Under the pieces are notes generated by a model that worked only from the letters and a program-made list of their open reading frames with translations, searched no databases and had not been told where the DNA came from. Shown one piece after another: positions 54,112 through 64,000 of a stretch of DNA of 64,000 nt (position 1 is the stretch's first letter; each line of letters opens with the position of its first letter). Position numbers and translations under genes: made by a program. The stretch comes from JAAZVM01 sp041694155 (lineage in GTDB: Bacteria; Patescibacteriota; Gracilibacteria; BD1-5; UBA6164): the NCBI GenBank assembly GCA_041694155.1, contig JASMTS010000012.1, forward strand, positions 1 through 64,000. Reading direction: 5' to 3'.

Positions 54112-55429
54112 AGTATCTGTAATAAAACTCATCCATAGGTAGTCAAGTGTTAGAATAGTCATCAAGATTGTCTATAGTACCACCAAAACCATCTCATACT
54201 ATAATGTTTTCCAGTCTAACTGCTCTAGATCAGTCAGTTGTTCAATTGTTGTCTACTTCTAATACATAGTCAGTATATGAGTTTTGAGATATAAAATCAT
54301 ATGCATCTCATGTATGATTTATAATCAAATATCAATCTACTATGTCACTAACTAATCATGAACCAAATTCTCTATTTGAGCCATCTACTCAAAGAGTAAA
54401 CTCAGTATCACTATCCACATAGTCCAAAAAACTACCTGATATTCTAAATTTGAAACTTTTTAGTTCTAGTCTTTCATCTGAAAAATTGTTAACTCTAAAC
54501 TTGGCAGCCTGTCTATATCATGGTTCAAAATCTAAACTACTTACAAATCATGAATTAAAACTAATAAAAGTTTCTATTTTATCATTTATTTGAGCTTCAG
54601 AGTCTATGTAACTTCCGTTGCTATATGATATAGCCCTTATACCATTAGAGGTACCTTGTAGGGCATCTGATGGAGTCGAAAAATCAAAGATGATTTCTCA
54701 TGTTTCCATTTTGGTATCAGCTTGTCAAAGTTTTGCTACTACACCTAGATCGTAAAGAGTATCTCTTTCCATAAATACTTCTCAATTGATATCAAAATAT
54801 ATATAGTCATCTATAACATATCAATTTGATAATATTTTGTTGTTATCATCTACCAAGTACAACTCATCTATTATAGGTCACATATGTTGCAGACTTCATA
54901 TATTTTGCATATAAATATTTTGTAGATATAGACCATCTCTAGATGGTTCTAGAGTAAAACTAGACATTGTCTTATATTCTCATACTCAAAGATTTTCAAG
55001 ACTGGATACACTTTGACTATATGTCGGTCTACCATACAAGTTGTCAGTTTGTTCCTCTTCTTGTGCTTGTTCTTGGTTGTTGTCATTGTCAGACTCATTA
55101 TTGTTTGATTCATTGTCATTATTGGTAGTTGAATCATCTACTTGTTCTTGGTCTTTTACTTGCAAATTATTAGCTATGTAGTGGTTTGTCATTTCTACTA
55201 CTTTTTGTAATAATGCATAGTTTTTGCTATATTGGTTGTCTATAGATTGTAGTGCTAGTAAGGCTCTATACTCTAGTATATATGCTTTTTGTGGAGCATT
55301 GTCAAATATAGTATAGACAGCTTTTTCAAAGTTTTGTAGGTTTTGCTTGTCTTTGTCTGTTAGTTCATAAGCAGATGCTTGACTAGCCAGAGCAAAAATC
55401 AAAACAAAAAACATAATAAGTTTTTTCAT
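54110..55429 (-). CDS. Secreted protein between the two S-layer copies
   Basis: 439 codons. Signal peptide MKKLIMFFVLIFALASQASA. An N-terminal helical part (about 21-105) is followed by an Asn/Asp/Ser/Glu/Gln-rich low-complexity linker (about 108-132), then a beta-rich domain of about 290 residues with many TGA-Gly codons and repeats of the kind F-x-F-D-x-S-T. Not recognised; it looks like an exported surface protein. It sits inside the potentially invertible segment bounded by the inverted S-layer copies, with its own terminator. Confidence 0.75.
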
Positions 55430-55516
55430 AAATTGGTTTATTAATAATTATTTATATAGAACTATATTATATATATCAAATACAAAAAATCAAAAATCTT
55501 TGTTTTTTAAGACAAC

Positions 55517-55551
55517 AAAAAAACCCTTAAGCATATAGCTTAGGGTTTTTT
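55517..55551 (-). terminator. Terminator of the complete S-layer gene
   Basis: AAAAAACCCTTAAGC/GCTTAGGGTTTTTT on both sides of a 5-nt loop, T-run on the minus strand. Confidence 0.9.
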
Positions 55552-55574
55552 GTGAATAACTAAGAGTTATAATC

Positions 55575-58500
55575 TTAGTAGTTGTTAAATGTAGTACCTG
55601 TAGTTGGTATTCCAGTATTAACATATTCGTTAGATGCACTGTTATCAACAGTTATAATATCAGTAGCATCATTTATATCAGCAGTATAATCAACTCCAAA
55701 TACTCTCATAGTTCTTGAAGAATCACTAGTAGTATTAGATATAATTTGATCTAAGTTTCTTATTTCAAATTCTTGAGTAGATCCAGCAGATACTTCTTCT
55801 GTTAAGTTAGATATTGTTAAAGTAGTTCCAGATAACGCGAAACTAGCTTCAGTAACAACATTATTACCAGCATATAATGATAATTGATTAACATTAGTAT
55901 CACTTAAAGTAGCAGAAGAAACATTAACATCTACAGTTAATTCTTTAACAGTTACTTTTCTGTTAGAGTCAGCAGAAATAGAGAATTTTTGTTCATTTCT
56001 TTGAGCTGCGCCATCAGTAACAACTGGTAAACTTCTAGCATATAAGTGAGTATTAGAAGTAGCTGTTCCAGTAAATCCATTTAATTCTTGACCAGTACTA
56101 TCAGATAGTATTCTCATACCATTAACTGTACCGTTAACTGGAGTATAAGTATCGCTACCAATAGTTAAAGTAAATTGTTTAGATTTTCTAGTATTAGAAT
56201 CATTGAAAGATAAACTTACTTCAGCTTGAACTGTTTCATCTCTAGTTAATACAAGTGGATTAGATGATCATACTGGGAAGTATAATACATTTGAATCAAC
56301 AACTGCACCATCTATAGTTCTACCACCAATATTAACACTTACTGATCTAACTGAATTAGCTAGGTCTAAAGTATTATCAGATATAGTAGAGAAATTATCA
56401 GAATTTAATTCAATAGCTTCAATAGCAGCTTTAACAGCAGCTCAAGTATTAGAACTTGTAACTGTTAAATCTGATTCTTCTATAGATTCTATTTCAGATA
56501 TTAATTTTGAATCTGAAGTAGCTCAAGTCGCTGCACTTATTGCAGTAGCGAAATCATCAACATCATTAATAGCTCAAGTAACAGTAGAAACTTCAGCTTC
56601 AGCATCAGCAACAACTGAACCAGCAACATTAGTTACATAAAGATCAGTTACTCTTAAATCATCATCTGTAGCTTTTAAGTCAAATGTAAATACATCTACT
56701 TCACTATCAGAAGGAGCAACAACACTTGAAGATCTAGTTGAACTATTAACACTAACTGTTAATTCACCTTCATCAGCAAATGTAAATACTGAAGAATTAG
56801 TACCAGTTATAGAATCAGCACCTAATAATCTATTAGATTCTTGGTTTCTAGCATCTATATTTGAAGCAGCTAATCCTAATTGGAATACTGAATTATCAGC
56901 AACAGAAGTGTTGAAATCAGCAACTATTCTAAATGATTTAGCAGTATTTTTAGCTATAACAACATTTAAGCTGTTAAAATCAAAATCATTTTCAGTTTGT
57001 AATAATGTATTACCTTCGTAAAGTCTTACATTAGTTATATCTTGTAAATCAACATCAGTAGTTAATAAAGATGGAGTTAAAGAAGTAACTTTTATGTCAG
57101 CAACATCATTAGCTCTCATTGAGAAACCAAATAATTCAACATCTCTAGCACCAGAAACTAAATCTTCACTTGAAAGACCATCATTTCTAGTTACTAATAA
57201 TTCTGCTTCAGCAACAGTAACTTTTACAGATTGAACTGAACCAGGAATAGAAGTAACTTCTTCATCATTTGATACATATCTCATATCTTCAGTAGTTGTA
57301 CTATTCAATACGAAATTTTGTAATACAAATGTAGCATTGTTATCTATATTGTTTTGTAAGTTACCTAATATCATTACAGATGAATCATTTTCAACTAAGA
57401 AAGTTCCATCAAAAGTGATATTACCTGTACCAGTATTAGCGTCATCACCACTTGTTTCTGGAGTATAAGTAGAAATAGTTCTACCATCAACTACTAATTT
57501 TAAATCTCTATATTGAGTTTCTAAAGAAGCAACAGTAGTAGTATAATCAAGATTTAAGTCTTCTACAGTTATAGCTTCGTCTACTTTTAAGTTAGCAGCC
57601 ATTAATACTACATCGTTAGTAGAAGCAGAAACAGTATCTGTATTAGTATATTCTGTATCTCTAGTTAATAATAGTTCACCACCTTTAAGAGTGTATTCAC
57701 CCATTGTATCGTCAGTAGCAACTATAGGAGCAGAGAATTCAGTATCTAATTCAACTACATTTAAGTCAGTAGTATTTCTTAATTCTAATTCAACAGTGTC
57801 TTCTTCTCTTTCAGTAGATATAAAATCAGCTCTGATTTCATATAATTCAGTTCTACCGTTTTCAATTTCATGATTAACGATAAAAGTAATATCTCTACCA
57901 TCAACTAATATTTCAGAAGCAACGTTAACACCGTCATTATATAATCCGATATTAGCAAATACTGATTCTAAATCAGCACCACCGTTGTTAGTAAAAGTAA
58001 CTGATTTGAATAAGTTATCTTCATTACCAGTAGTTTGTAATTCAAATTCACCAATAGTTACATCACTATCACCTACATTTAATTCAGTACCAGTATCAGT
58101 AGCTCTAAAAGTAACTTCTTCAACAGTATAAGAACCAAGTTTCATAGTGTTAGTAACAACTGGTAAGTTGTTAGCTACATTAGTAGTAGATTCAACATCT
58201 ACTAAAGCAAATCTGTGTTCAGCACCTACTGTAGCAGGACCATCTAATTGAACAACTAAATCTATAGTTTCAGTAGTACCAGCTTCTACTACCATAGCAG
58301 GAGTAAATGAAACCATTACTTCATCATCTATATTAACAGAACCTCTAGAAGAAATTCTTTTTGAGTTTTGTTCAAAGTATACTCTGTCTATATCTGATCT
58401 GTTAGATAAACCACTTCTTTCTAATTGAATAGAAGAAATAGCAGCATCTTCTGAACCAGCAGTTATATCAAATTTAGCAAAAGTTACTAAACCACTGTTT

Positions 58501-59273
58501 GGAACAGTTTGAGATTCAGCTGACATTGGGTTAAGAGTAACTTCAACATCAGTTCCATAACTAGGAGTAACAACAACTTCGTCTTCTTCGTTATTGTTTT
58601 CATCTTCGTTATTAGAGTTATCATCTTCAGAAGTAGTATCTTCTTCATCTAATAATCCTTCTAATAAGTCAGATAAGATATCATCTTCTGATTCTTCTAC
58701 AGAAGAAGTCATAGCATTAGCACCAGCTTCGAATACGAAACCTCTAGTAGCTAAAGTATTGTAGTTAGTAAACTCAGCAGTAACACCGTTCATAGAAGCG
58801 AATTCTACTACTTGTTCTTGCCAAGAAGTACCTTTAGATGAATCATACATATATTCATCTCCGAATGCAGCTTTAACCATCATACCAATAGCTTCAGCTT
58901 TTGTTATATTAGCTTCAGGTCTAAAGTTTTCATTAGCAGCTATTAAACCGTTATCTAATAATGGTTCAACTGATAAACAAGCCCAATCGTTAGGAGTTGT
59001 AGCTGATACATCAGCAAATGAACCGTTACAAGTTGTAGCTTTATCAAGACCAGCAACACCTCTAGCAACAGCAGCGATTTCTTGTCTTAATACATTTTGA
59101 TCTAAGTTGTATCCTGCAGGATCAGCTGAATGGTTGTTTATAACACCAGCAGCAGCTAATTCGTTAGCAGCATCAACTTCAGCAGTACTGTATGCAGATA
59201 CTCCTGTAGAGAAAATCCCTGAAACAAGAGCAACCAATGCAACAGTAGCAGTAGTTTTTCTGAATAAATTCAT
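55575..59273 (-). CDS. S-layer protein with SLH domains
   Basis: 1232 codons. Signal peptide (MNLFRKTTATVALVALVSGIFSTGVSA, cleavage near 27). SLH modules follow at about 28-185: AANELAAAGVI...VLRQEIAAVARG, then SFADVSATTPNDWACLSVEPLLDNGLI...ITKAEAIGMMVKAAF. A Glu/Asp/Asn-rich linker is at about 200-235, and then about 1000 residues of beta-rich repeats without a single Cys. The first 899 codons use no TGA for glycine; TGA appears only in a limited stretch (56118-56576). The matrix-forming surface protein is expected to be among the most abundant in the cell. The homologous silent cassette is at 50617-53973. Confidence 0.92.
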
Positions 59274-59306
59274 ATTTTGAAATTATTATAAATAAAATAA
59301 TATATA

Positions 59307-60356
59307 TTATTGTAATGAATAAAAAATATCTGATAATTGTCTTTGGAAATTGTGATGTCAGTACCTATTAATAATATTTAATCAATTAATTGAGAGTTTT
59401 TGTTGCAATCAAGTAGATTGTAATATTGACAATGTCTTTTGATCAAATTCACTTGGTGAATCAACCAAATATCAATTTTGTCAAGACTCAACTATCTCTC
59501 ATGCAGCATGTATATCAAAAGCGACAACTGGAACTCAGCATGATAATGATTCTATCATAGTCATACCAAAAGAATCTATTTTTGAGCTAAAAAGAAAAAC
59601 ACTTGATTTTTCTAAATTGTCAATTATAGACTCTTTGTCAAGCAATCATAAAAATTGTATATTTTTATCTGATTCATATTTATTTTGAATACGAGTCAGT
59701 TCATCTCCTACTCCTCAAATCAAAAGTTTTATATCTGGTATATAACTTTTGACATACAAATAAGTATCGAGAACTTGTTTTATGTTCTTTCAAGCTGTCC
59801 ATCTAGCATAGCTAAATATAATAGGAGAGGTTGCTTGTAAAGTTTTTTGTTTGTGTTTTTGAAACTCCTTGTCTACAACTGGGTTGAGAACAAGAGCTTT
59901 TGATTTGTATATATCTCTCAATATATCTCTTAAATAGTTACTATTAGATACTAGAGCATCTATAAATCTTATAGACAATTTTTCTAGTATTTTTTTTATT
60001 CATATATAAACGTTTGTATTTTTACTATAGTACCATGGATAATGATGATGCCACCATATAAGTTTAGCTTTGGATAAAAACAATATTTTAGACAAAACTC
60101 ATACAAATTGCATTGGAGAGTTTCATATAATAATGTAGTCACTTTTTCTAATAGAGTAAGCAGTTTTAATCAAGTTAAAACTTTTTACTTCAAAATCTAC
60201 ATCAAATAGATCTTTATTATGAGAAAAAGTATACATTGTAACATTGTTTCAATTATCTTTGAGTGTATTTGATAGATAAACCATCATATTTACAGCTCAT
60301 CATTTCTTATCCATATATGGATGAAGAACACTAAAGCTTTTATTGGTTGGTATCAT
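59307..60356 (-). CDS. Glycosyltransferase family 4
   Basis: 349 codons. GT-B fold retaining glycosyltransferase. The start SFSVLHPYMDKKGGAVNMMVYLSNTL is the usual acceptor-side loop, and the C-terminal half has SSKIDSFGMTMIESLSCGVPVVAF and AAGEIVESGQNGYLV, the nucleotide-sugar motif with the Glu. TGA codons inside RYGHH near the end show that translation passes them to TAA at 59307. Likely glycosylates surface polymers or S-layer protein (context inference). Downstream of a long structured leader. Confidence 0.9.
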
Positions 60357-60369
60357 ATTAATATAGATA

Positions 60370-60533
60370 TAGTAAAAAATACAAGGTTAAAGCCTTAACC
60401 CAAAAGTTGTTCACAACCCTGGGAATCAATCATCAATAAAAATCATTATCTATTGATAACTAATCCCCGGAGTTGTAAAACAAATATACTTTTGAATTAA
60501 AAGACTTTTTTAAAAAAAGTTTTTATATTTGTT
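60370..60533 (-). ncRNA. Structured leader/attenuator candidate before the glycosyltransferase gene
   Basis: Read on the minus strand: a multi-branched element at 60481-60533 (CAAATATA and TATATTTG close two inner hairpins). Then a long hairpin at 60413-60476 (ACAAC...CCGGGG pairing with CCC...GTTGT; most pairs, including wobbles, favour the minus strand). Last, a terminator-type hairpin GGTTAAGGCTTTAACC (60385-60400) followed by a T-rich tail ending 14 nt before the ATG. This order suits a riboswitch or attenuator. No known class was recognised. Confidence 0.45.
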
Positions 60534-60805
60534 TGTTTGCAGTTTATGTTAAAGACCGCTATATAAAATAGTGAGCATATATTAATAGATTATTGCTACA
60601 AAGTCAAACAATTGAGAGTAAATTTCACACTATCTTCACATAACTTTTAAAAATCTTCACATTTGTAATATTTTTGTGTTATGTAGCTATTTTTACAAAA
60701 ATGGCTAAACAACAAAAAATCTAATGTATTGACTTTTTTATACATTAGATTTTAATAATTTTTATTGATAATTTTTTAATATTTTTTTAATGAATGTGAA
60801 GATTT
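60534..60805. other. Intergenic region with inverted repeat
   Basis: No gene seen. Holds a 15-bp perfect inverted repeat AAAAATCTTCACATT (60649-60663) and its complement at 60793-60807, which runs into the pilC stop codon, with the pilC terminator hairpin between the arms. ATCTTCACAT also occurs once more at about 60633. Confidence 0.5.
60716..60757 (-). terminator. Terminator of the pilB-pilC operon
   Basis: Stem AAAATCTAATGTAT/ATACATTAGATTTT with 10-nt loop, 50 bp after the pilC stop. Confidence 0.85.
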
Positions 60806-61966
60806 TTATTGAGTAACAGTTTCTGCTAAATTCATTATAGGTTGCATTATAGCTATAGCAATAAATCATACTACAACTGCCAATGTAACAATAATAAATG
60901 GTTCTAATAATTTGTTAATTACTCATATAGTATTGTCAACTTGTTCATCGTAAAAATCAGCTACTTTTAATATTGTAGAGTCAAGTTTGGCTGTTTCTTC
61001 TCAAACTTGTATCATCTGTACCATCATATCAGGAAAAAGCTTATCTCAGTCAAGAGATTCCCACATTTTGATACCTCATGCTATATCTTCTGATAGTAGT
61101 ATAATTCTTTGTTTGTATACTTCATTACCTACAGCATCTGAAGTTATTCTTAGAGATTCTACTATAGAAACTCACGATCATACCAATCAAGAAAATACTC
61201 TTGAAAACTTTGACAATACTAGTTTTTGATTTATTTGACCAAAAACTGGTGCCTTCATCTTTATAGAATCAAACATATATTTACCATCTGGTGTTTTTTT
61301 CCATACATTGATAGCAACTATTGCAAATACTACTGCTATAACTAGCAAGTACCAATAATATACAAAAAAGTCAGATATAGCTATCAGTGTTTGAGTAGAA
61401 GCTGGTAAGTCTCATTTACCTTCAAATATTTCTAGTAGTTTTGGTACTACTACTATCATCATAACAGAGATAACTCATATAACCACAACAAGTATAAACA
61501 TAGGATACATCATAGCAGACTTTATCTTACCTGATATACTTTCTACCTTTTCTATTTGATTGGCAAGGTCTGTCAATACATTATTCAATTGTCAAGTTTT
61601 TTCTCATGACTTGATTATTCATACCTCAGCTTCTCAAAAACTAGCTGGATAATCTTCCAAACATTCTGAAAGTTTATCTCATTGTTTCAACCTATAAGTA
61701 AACTTCCCTAGCATCTTTTTCAAAACAGGATTTTTTTCTTGCTTTTCTAGTATTGACACAGCCTTCATAACTCACATTCAAGCATTGGTCATAGTAGACA
61801 AAAGACGATAAAAAACAACCTTTTCACTTGTTTTTACTTTTTGAAAAGATAGTAGTTTTTCGTTTATCTTGTCCATCAAGGTCATACTAGGACCTGTATT
61901 TTTATTCTCGACATTGTTGCCAGATTCTGATTTTTTATCATCATCTAAGATCAAAAAATCTGCCAT
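60806..61966 (-). CDS. pilC: Type IV pilus inner-membrane platform protein PilC
   Basis: 386 codons. Two T2SSF domains (about 45-165 and 250-370), each ending in transmembrane helices: MYPMFILVVVIGVISVMMIVVV near 165-187, YLLVIAVVFAIVAINVW near 215-231 and LEPFIIVTLAVVVGFIAIAIMQPIMNL at the C-terminus. Motifs SGEKTGQLNNVL and GEETAKLDSTI are the repeated GExTG sites. The PilC platform binds the PilB motor and helps assemble pilin subunits. The gene starts 28 bp after pilB. Confidence 0.94.
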
Positions 61967-61993
61967 ATTATTTTTTTAAAAAAATTAAAATTA

Positions 61994-63259
61994 TTATCAA
62001 TTTTGACTCTTGGATACTCTATAAACTTCTTCTAATGAAGTAAGTCAATTAAGAGCTTTCATTATACCATCTTGTTCTAGAGAAACCATTCAGTCTTTTA
62101 TAGCTTGGTTGTTTATATTAAATGCACTTGATCAATTAAGTATCATTTCTTTTACTCATGGTGTTATTTCTAATACTTCATAAAGTCAAACTCTTCACTT
62201 ATATCAAGTATTATCACATTTTTCACAACCAACAGGTTCATAAAAAGCTGGAGCTTTTAATTCTTCTCATACCCTTGACTTTAACTCTTTTTTATTTGTC
62301 AGGTTTATTGCATTTTTTACATTTGCCAATGTATCTTTTCACAAATCATTTAGTCATATTTTTTTCTTGCAATGAGGACAAAGTCTTTTTACCAGTCTTT
62401 GAGCTATAATAGCATTTACAGATGCTGGTATCAAAAATGGCTGAACTCACATATTTAGTATTCTTGTTATTGTTTCCGAAGCATTATTGGTATGGATTGT
62501 TGACAATACCAAGTGTCATGTCAAAGATGCCTCTATCGCAATATCTACTGTTTCTTTGTCTCTCATCTCTCACACCATTATGATATCTGGATCTTGTCTC
62601 AGTGCAGTTCTAAGTCAATATGCAAAAGTATATCATATAGCAGGTTTTACTTGAGATTGACTTATTCAGTCTACTTGATTTTCTACTGGATCTTCTAAAG
62701 TCATTATATTTACATCTATTTCATTTAGATCAGTTAGTGCCGAATAAAGAGTTGTTGATTTACCAGAACCAGTAGGCCCTGATGTCAATATAATACCATT
62801 AGGTAGAGATATCGCTTTTTGGATTATGTCAAGGTTTTGTCATTCTATACCTAGGTCAAGCAATTTTGGTATTTCTTTTGTCTTGTCTACAATTCTCATA
62901 ACGACTTTTTCTCAGTGGACTGTAGGTAGAGTCGAAACTCTCAAATCAAGCTCTTTTCATTCAATATTTGTACTTATTCTACCATCTTGTGGTATTCTAG
63001 ATTCATCTATTTTTAGTTCTGACATTATTTTGAATCTAGCAACTATTCATGAATGCAAAAAGTTTTGATATTCAAGTATTTCTCTAAGCTCTCAGTCAAG
63101 TCTGTATCTAAGCCTAACAAATGAACTAAGAGGCTCGACATGTATATCTGAAGAGTCTCAAAGCACAGCTGCTAACACTATGTAGTCACAAATTTTTTGT
63201 ATATCGTCTCATTTATAAACAAGCTCTTTTAATTGCTCTACAACTTCTTTGTACTTCAT
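61994..63259 (-). CDS. pilB: Type IV pilus assembly ATPase PilB
   Basis: 421 codons; shorter than PilB of E. coli-type systems because the N-terminal MshE-like domain is missing. Walker A TSGPTGSGKSTTLYSAL (about 140-155), Asp box MTLEDPVENQ, Walker B LRQDPDIIMVGEMRDKETVDIA, His box STIHTNNASETITRIL. Tetra-cysteine zinc site CPHCKK...CEKCDNTGYKGR as in PilB/GspE and not in PilT. It drives pilus extension. Downstream gene is pilC. Confidence 0.93.
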
Positions 63260-63288
63260 TTTAAAATTAATATTAGTTATTATATTTT

Positions 63289-64000
63289 TTAGTCTTTTGT
63301 ATTTTCTGATTCATTATTTTGTTCTTTTTCTTCTTTAATTTCTAATTCTATTCATATCTCATCTGCATATTTTTTATATGTTTCTATATATTCAAATGAT
63401 TTATTATATGCTTCGTCAAGTCAGTCTTTTTGAGCCAAACTAGCTCTTAAATTAGGTATTATTGACTGATCTATTTCGCTTATAGTTACTAGTCTTGTTT
63501 GAGCTAATTTTTTTATATTTGATGAAGCATTAGGGTCAGATACTTTTTGTGCTAATAATCATTTAAATCTTTGATGAAGCTTTATGAAGTCTAGTATTTG
63601 TTCTTCAATCTTGTATATAGGAAGACCTTTTACATAAAATCTTAAACCTATTTTCACATTTATTGATTCTCTTCACTGTGTATTTTTTACAAATGATATA
63701 ACATCAGAATAGTTATTGTTCAAGTCAAAACTAGAGTCAGGGTATTCTGGAAACTCTATATATTCTATATCTGACATTTGATTATTAAACAAATCATATC
63801 ATTGTTTTCTTTCTTGTCATGATATAGCTTTTATAGCAAGTGTTTTAAATGTACTTGATACTCATTGTACAAAGCTTATATCATAATCACCATCTTTTGT
63901 TTTTGTTTCTTGTATTTGACCAACTCTTTTTATAAAATATATAAAATCTAATATTGATTCTTTTCTTCAAGATACATCTAATTCCAAAGGTATATAATAT
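63289..64000 (-). CDS. PilO-like pilus assembly protein (partial)
   Basis: C-terminal 237 codons; the start lies beyond the window. Reads YYIPLELDVSGRKESILDFIYFIKRVGQ, which resembles the PilO/PilM-associated ferredoxin-like domain (LxxxVSGxYxxLxxFL), and ends in a Glu/Lys-rich tail (EIKEEKEQNNESENTKD). Directly upstream of pilB (30 bp), so it belongs to the same pilus operon. Family identification is tentative. Confidence 0.6.

Noticed and set aside
60385..60480. Signal recognition particle RNA, 6S RNA or tmRNA
   Set aside because: The conserved SRP apical loop, 6S bubble and tmRNA tRNA-like ends are not present.

Overview
The window is an AT-rich bacterial chromosome segment in which TGA is a sense codon for glycine. 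Read with the standard code the genes are shattered. Read with TGA as Gly they close up, and TGA falls on glycines fixed in known families: EF-Tu C-terminus, release factor 1 GGQ motif, GGDEF motif, P-loops, Obg and TypA. TAA is the usual stop and TAG is used by obg and rpmB. Release factor 1 is present and no RF2 is seen. This points to Candidatus Gracilibacteria (BD1-5) or the neighbouring Absconditabacteria (SR1), genetic code 25. CGG still fits arginine where it could be checked. All CDS coordinates below assume TGA = Gly.

Layout. 1-620: four tRNA genes. 0.77-2.7 kb: gyrB. 2.9-4.6 kb: two divergent secreted proteins. 4.7-7.8 kb: a nucleotidyltransferase, prfA and obg. 8.0-9.3 kb: tRNA and rpsF-ssb-rpsR. 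9.4-17.8 kb: typA, dnaE, an unknown acidic protein and lysS. 18.0-23.2 kb: a type IV secretion-like operon (VirD4/HerA-type ATPase plus three membrane proteins). 23.3-23.75 kb: repeat elements beside tRNA-fMet, then tRNA-Glu. 23.8-28.4 kb: CHASE2 cyclase, FecR-domain protein, FtsB-like protein, VirB2-like pilin and KhpA. 28.4-31.7 kb: translation genes (rpsP, rpmB, rpsJ, tuf) with tRNA-Leu, -Ala and -Asp, and a second copy of the repeat element in tRNA-Leu. 31.8-38.5 kb: ftsX and two very large unknown membrane proteins. 38.6-47.6 kb: queA, a diguanylate cyclase, two peptidyl-prolyl isomerases, mfd, tsaB, a PH-like protein and era. 47.7-48.7 kb: a DsbA-like protein. 49.0-59.3 kb: an IS110-family recombinase, a promoterless S-layer gene cassette, a lipoprotein-like secreted protein and the complete S-layer gene in opposite orientation. 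59.3-64 kb: a glycosyltransferase with a structured leader, then pilC, pilB and a partial pilus gene.

How it fits together. Most of the window is core information processing, with dense intrinsic terminators between convergent genes. The accessory interest is at the cell surface: an S-layer gene with an inverted, truncated homologue beside a Piv/IS110-type recombinase (a plausible antigen-switching locus), type IV pilus genes and VirB2/VirD4-like proteins. This would suit a small epibiotic or predatory cell that works through surface contact, although that lifestyle is inference only. The second notable feature is a compact structured repeat inserted at tRNA 3' ends. Its terminal sequence matches the T-loop of the particular tRNA beside it.
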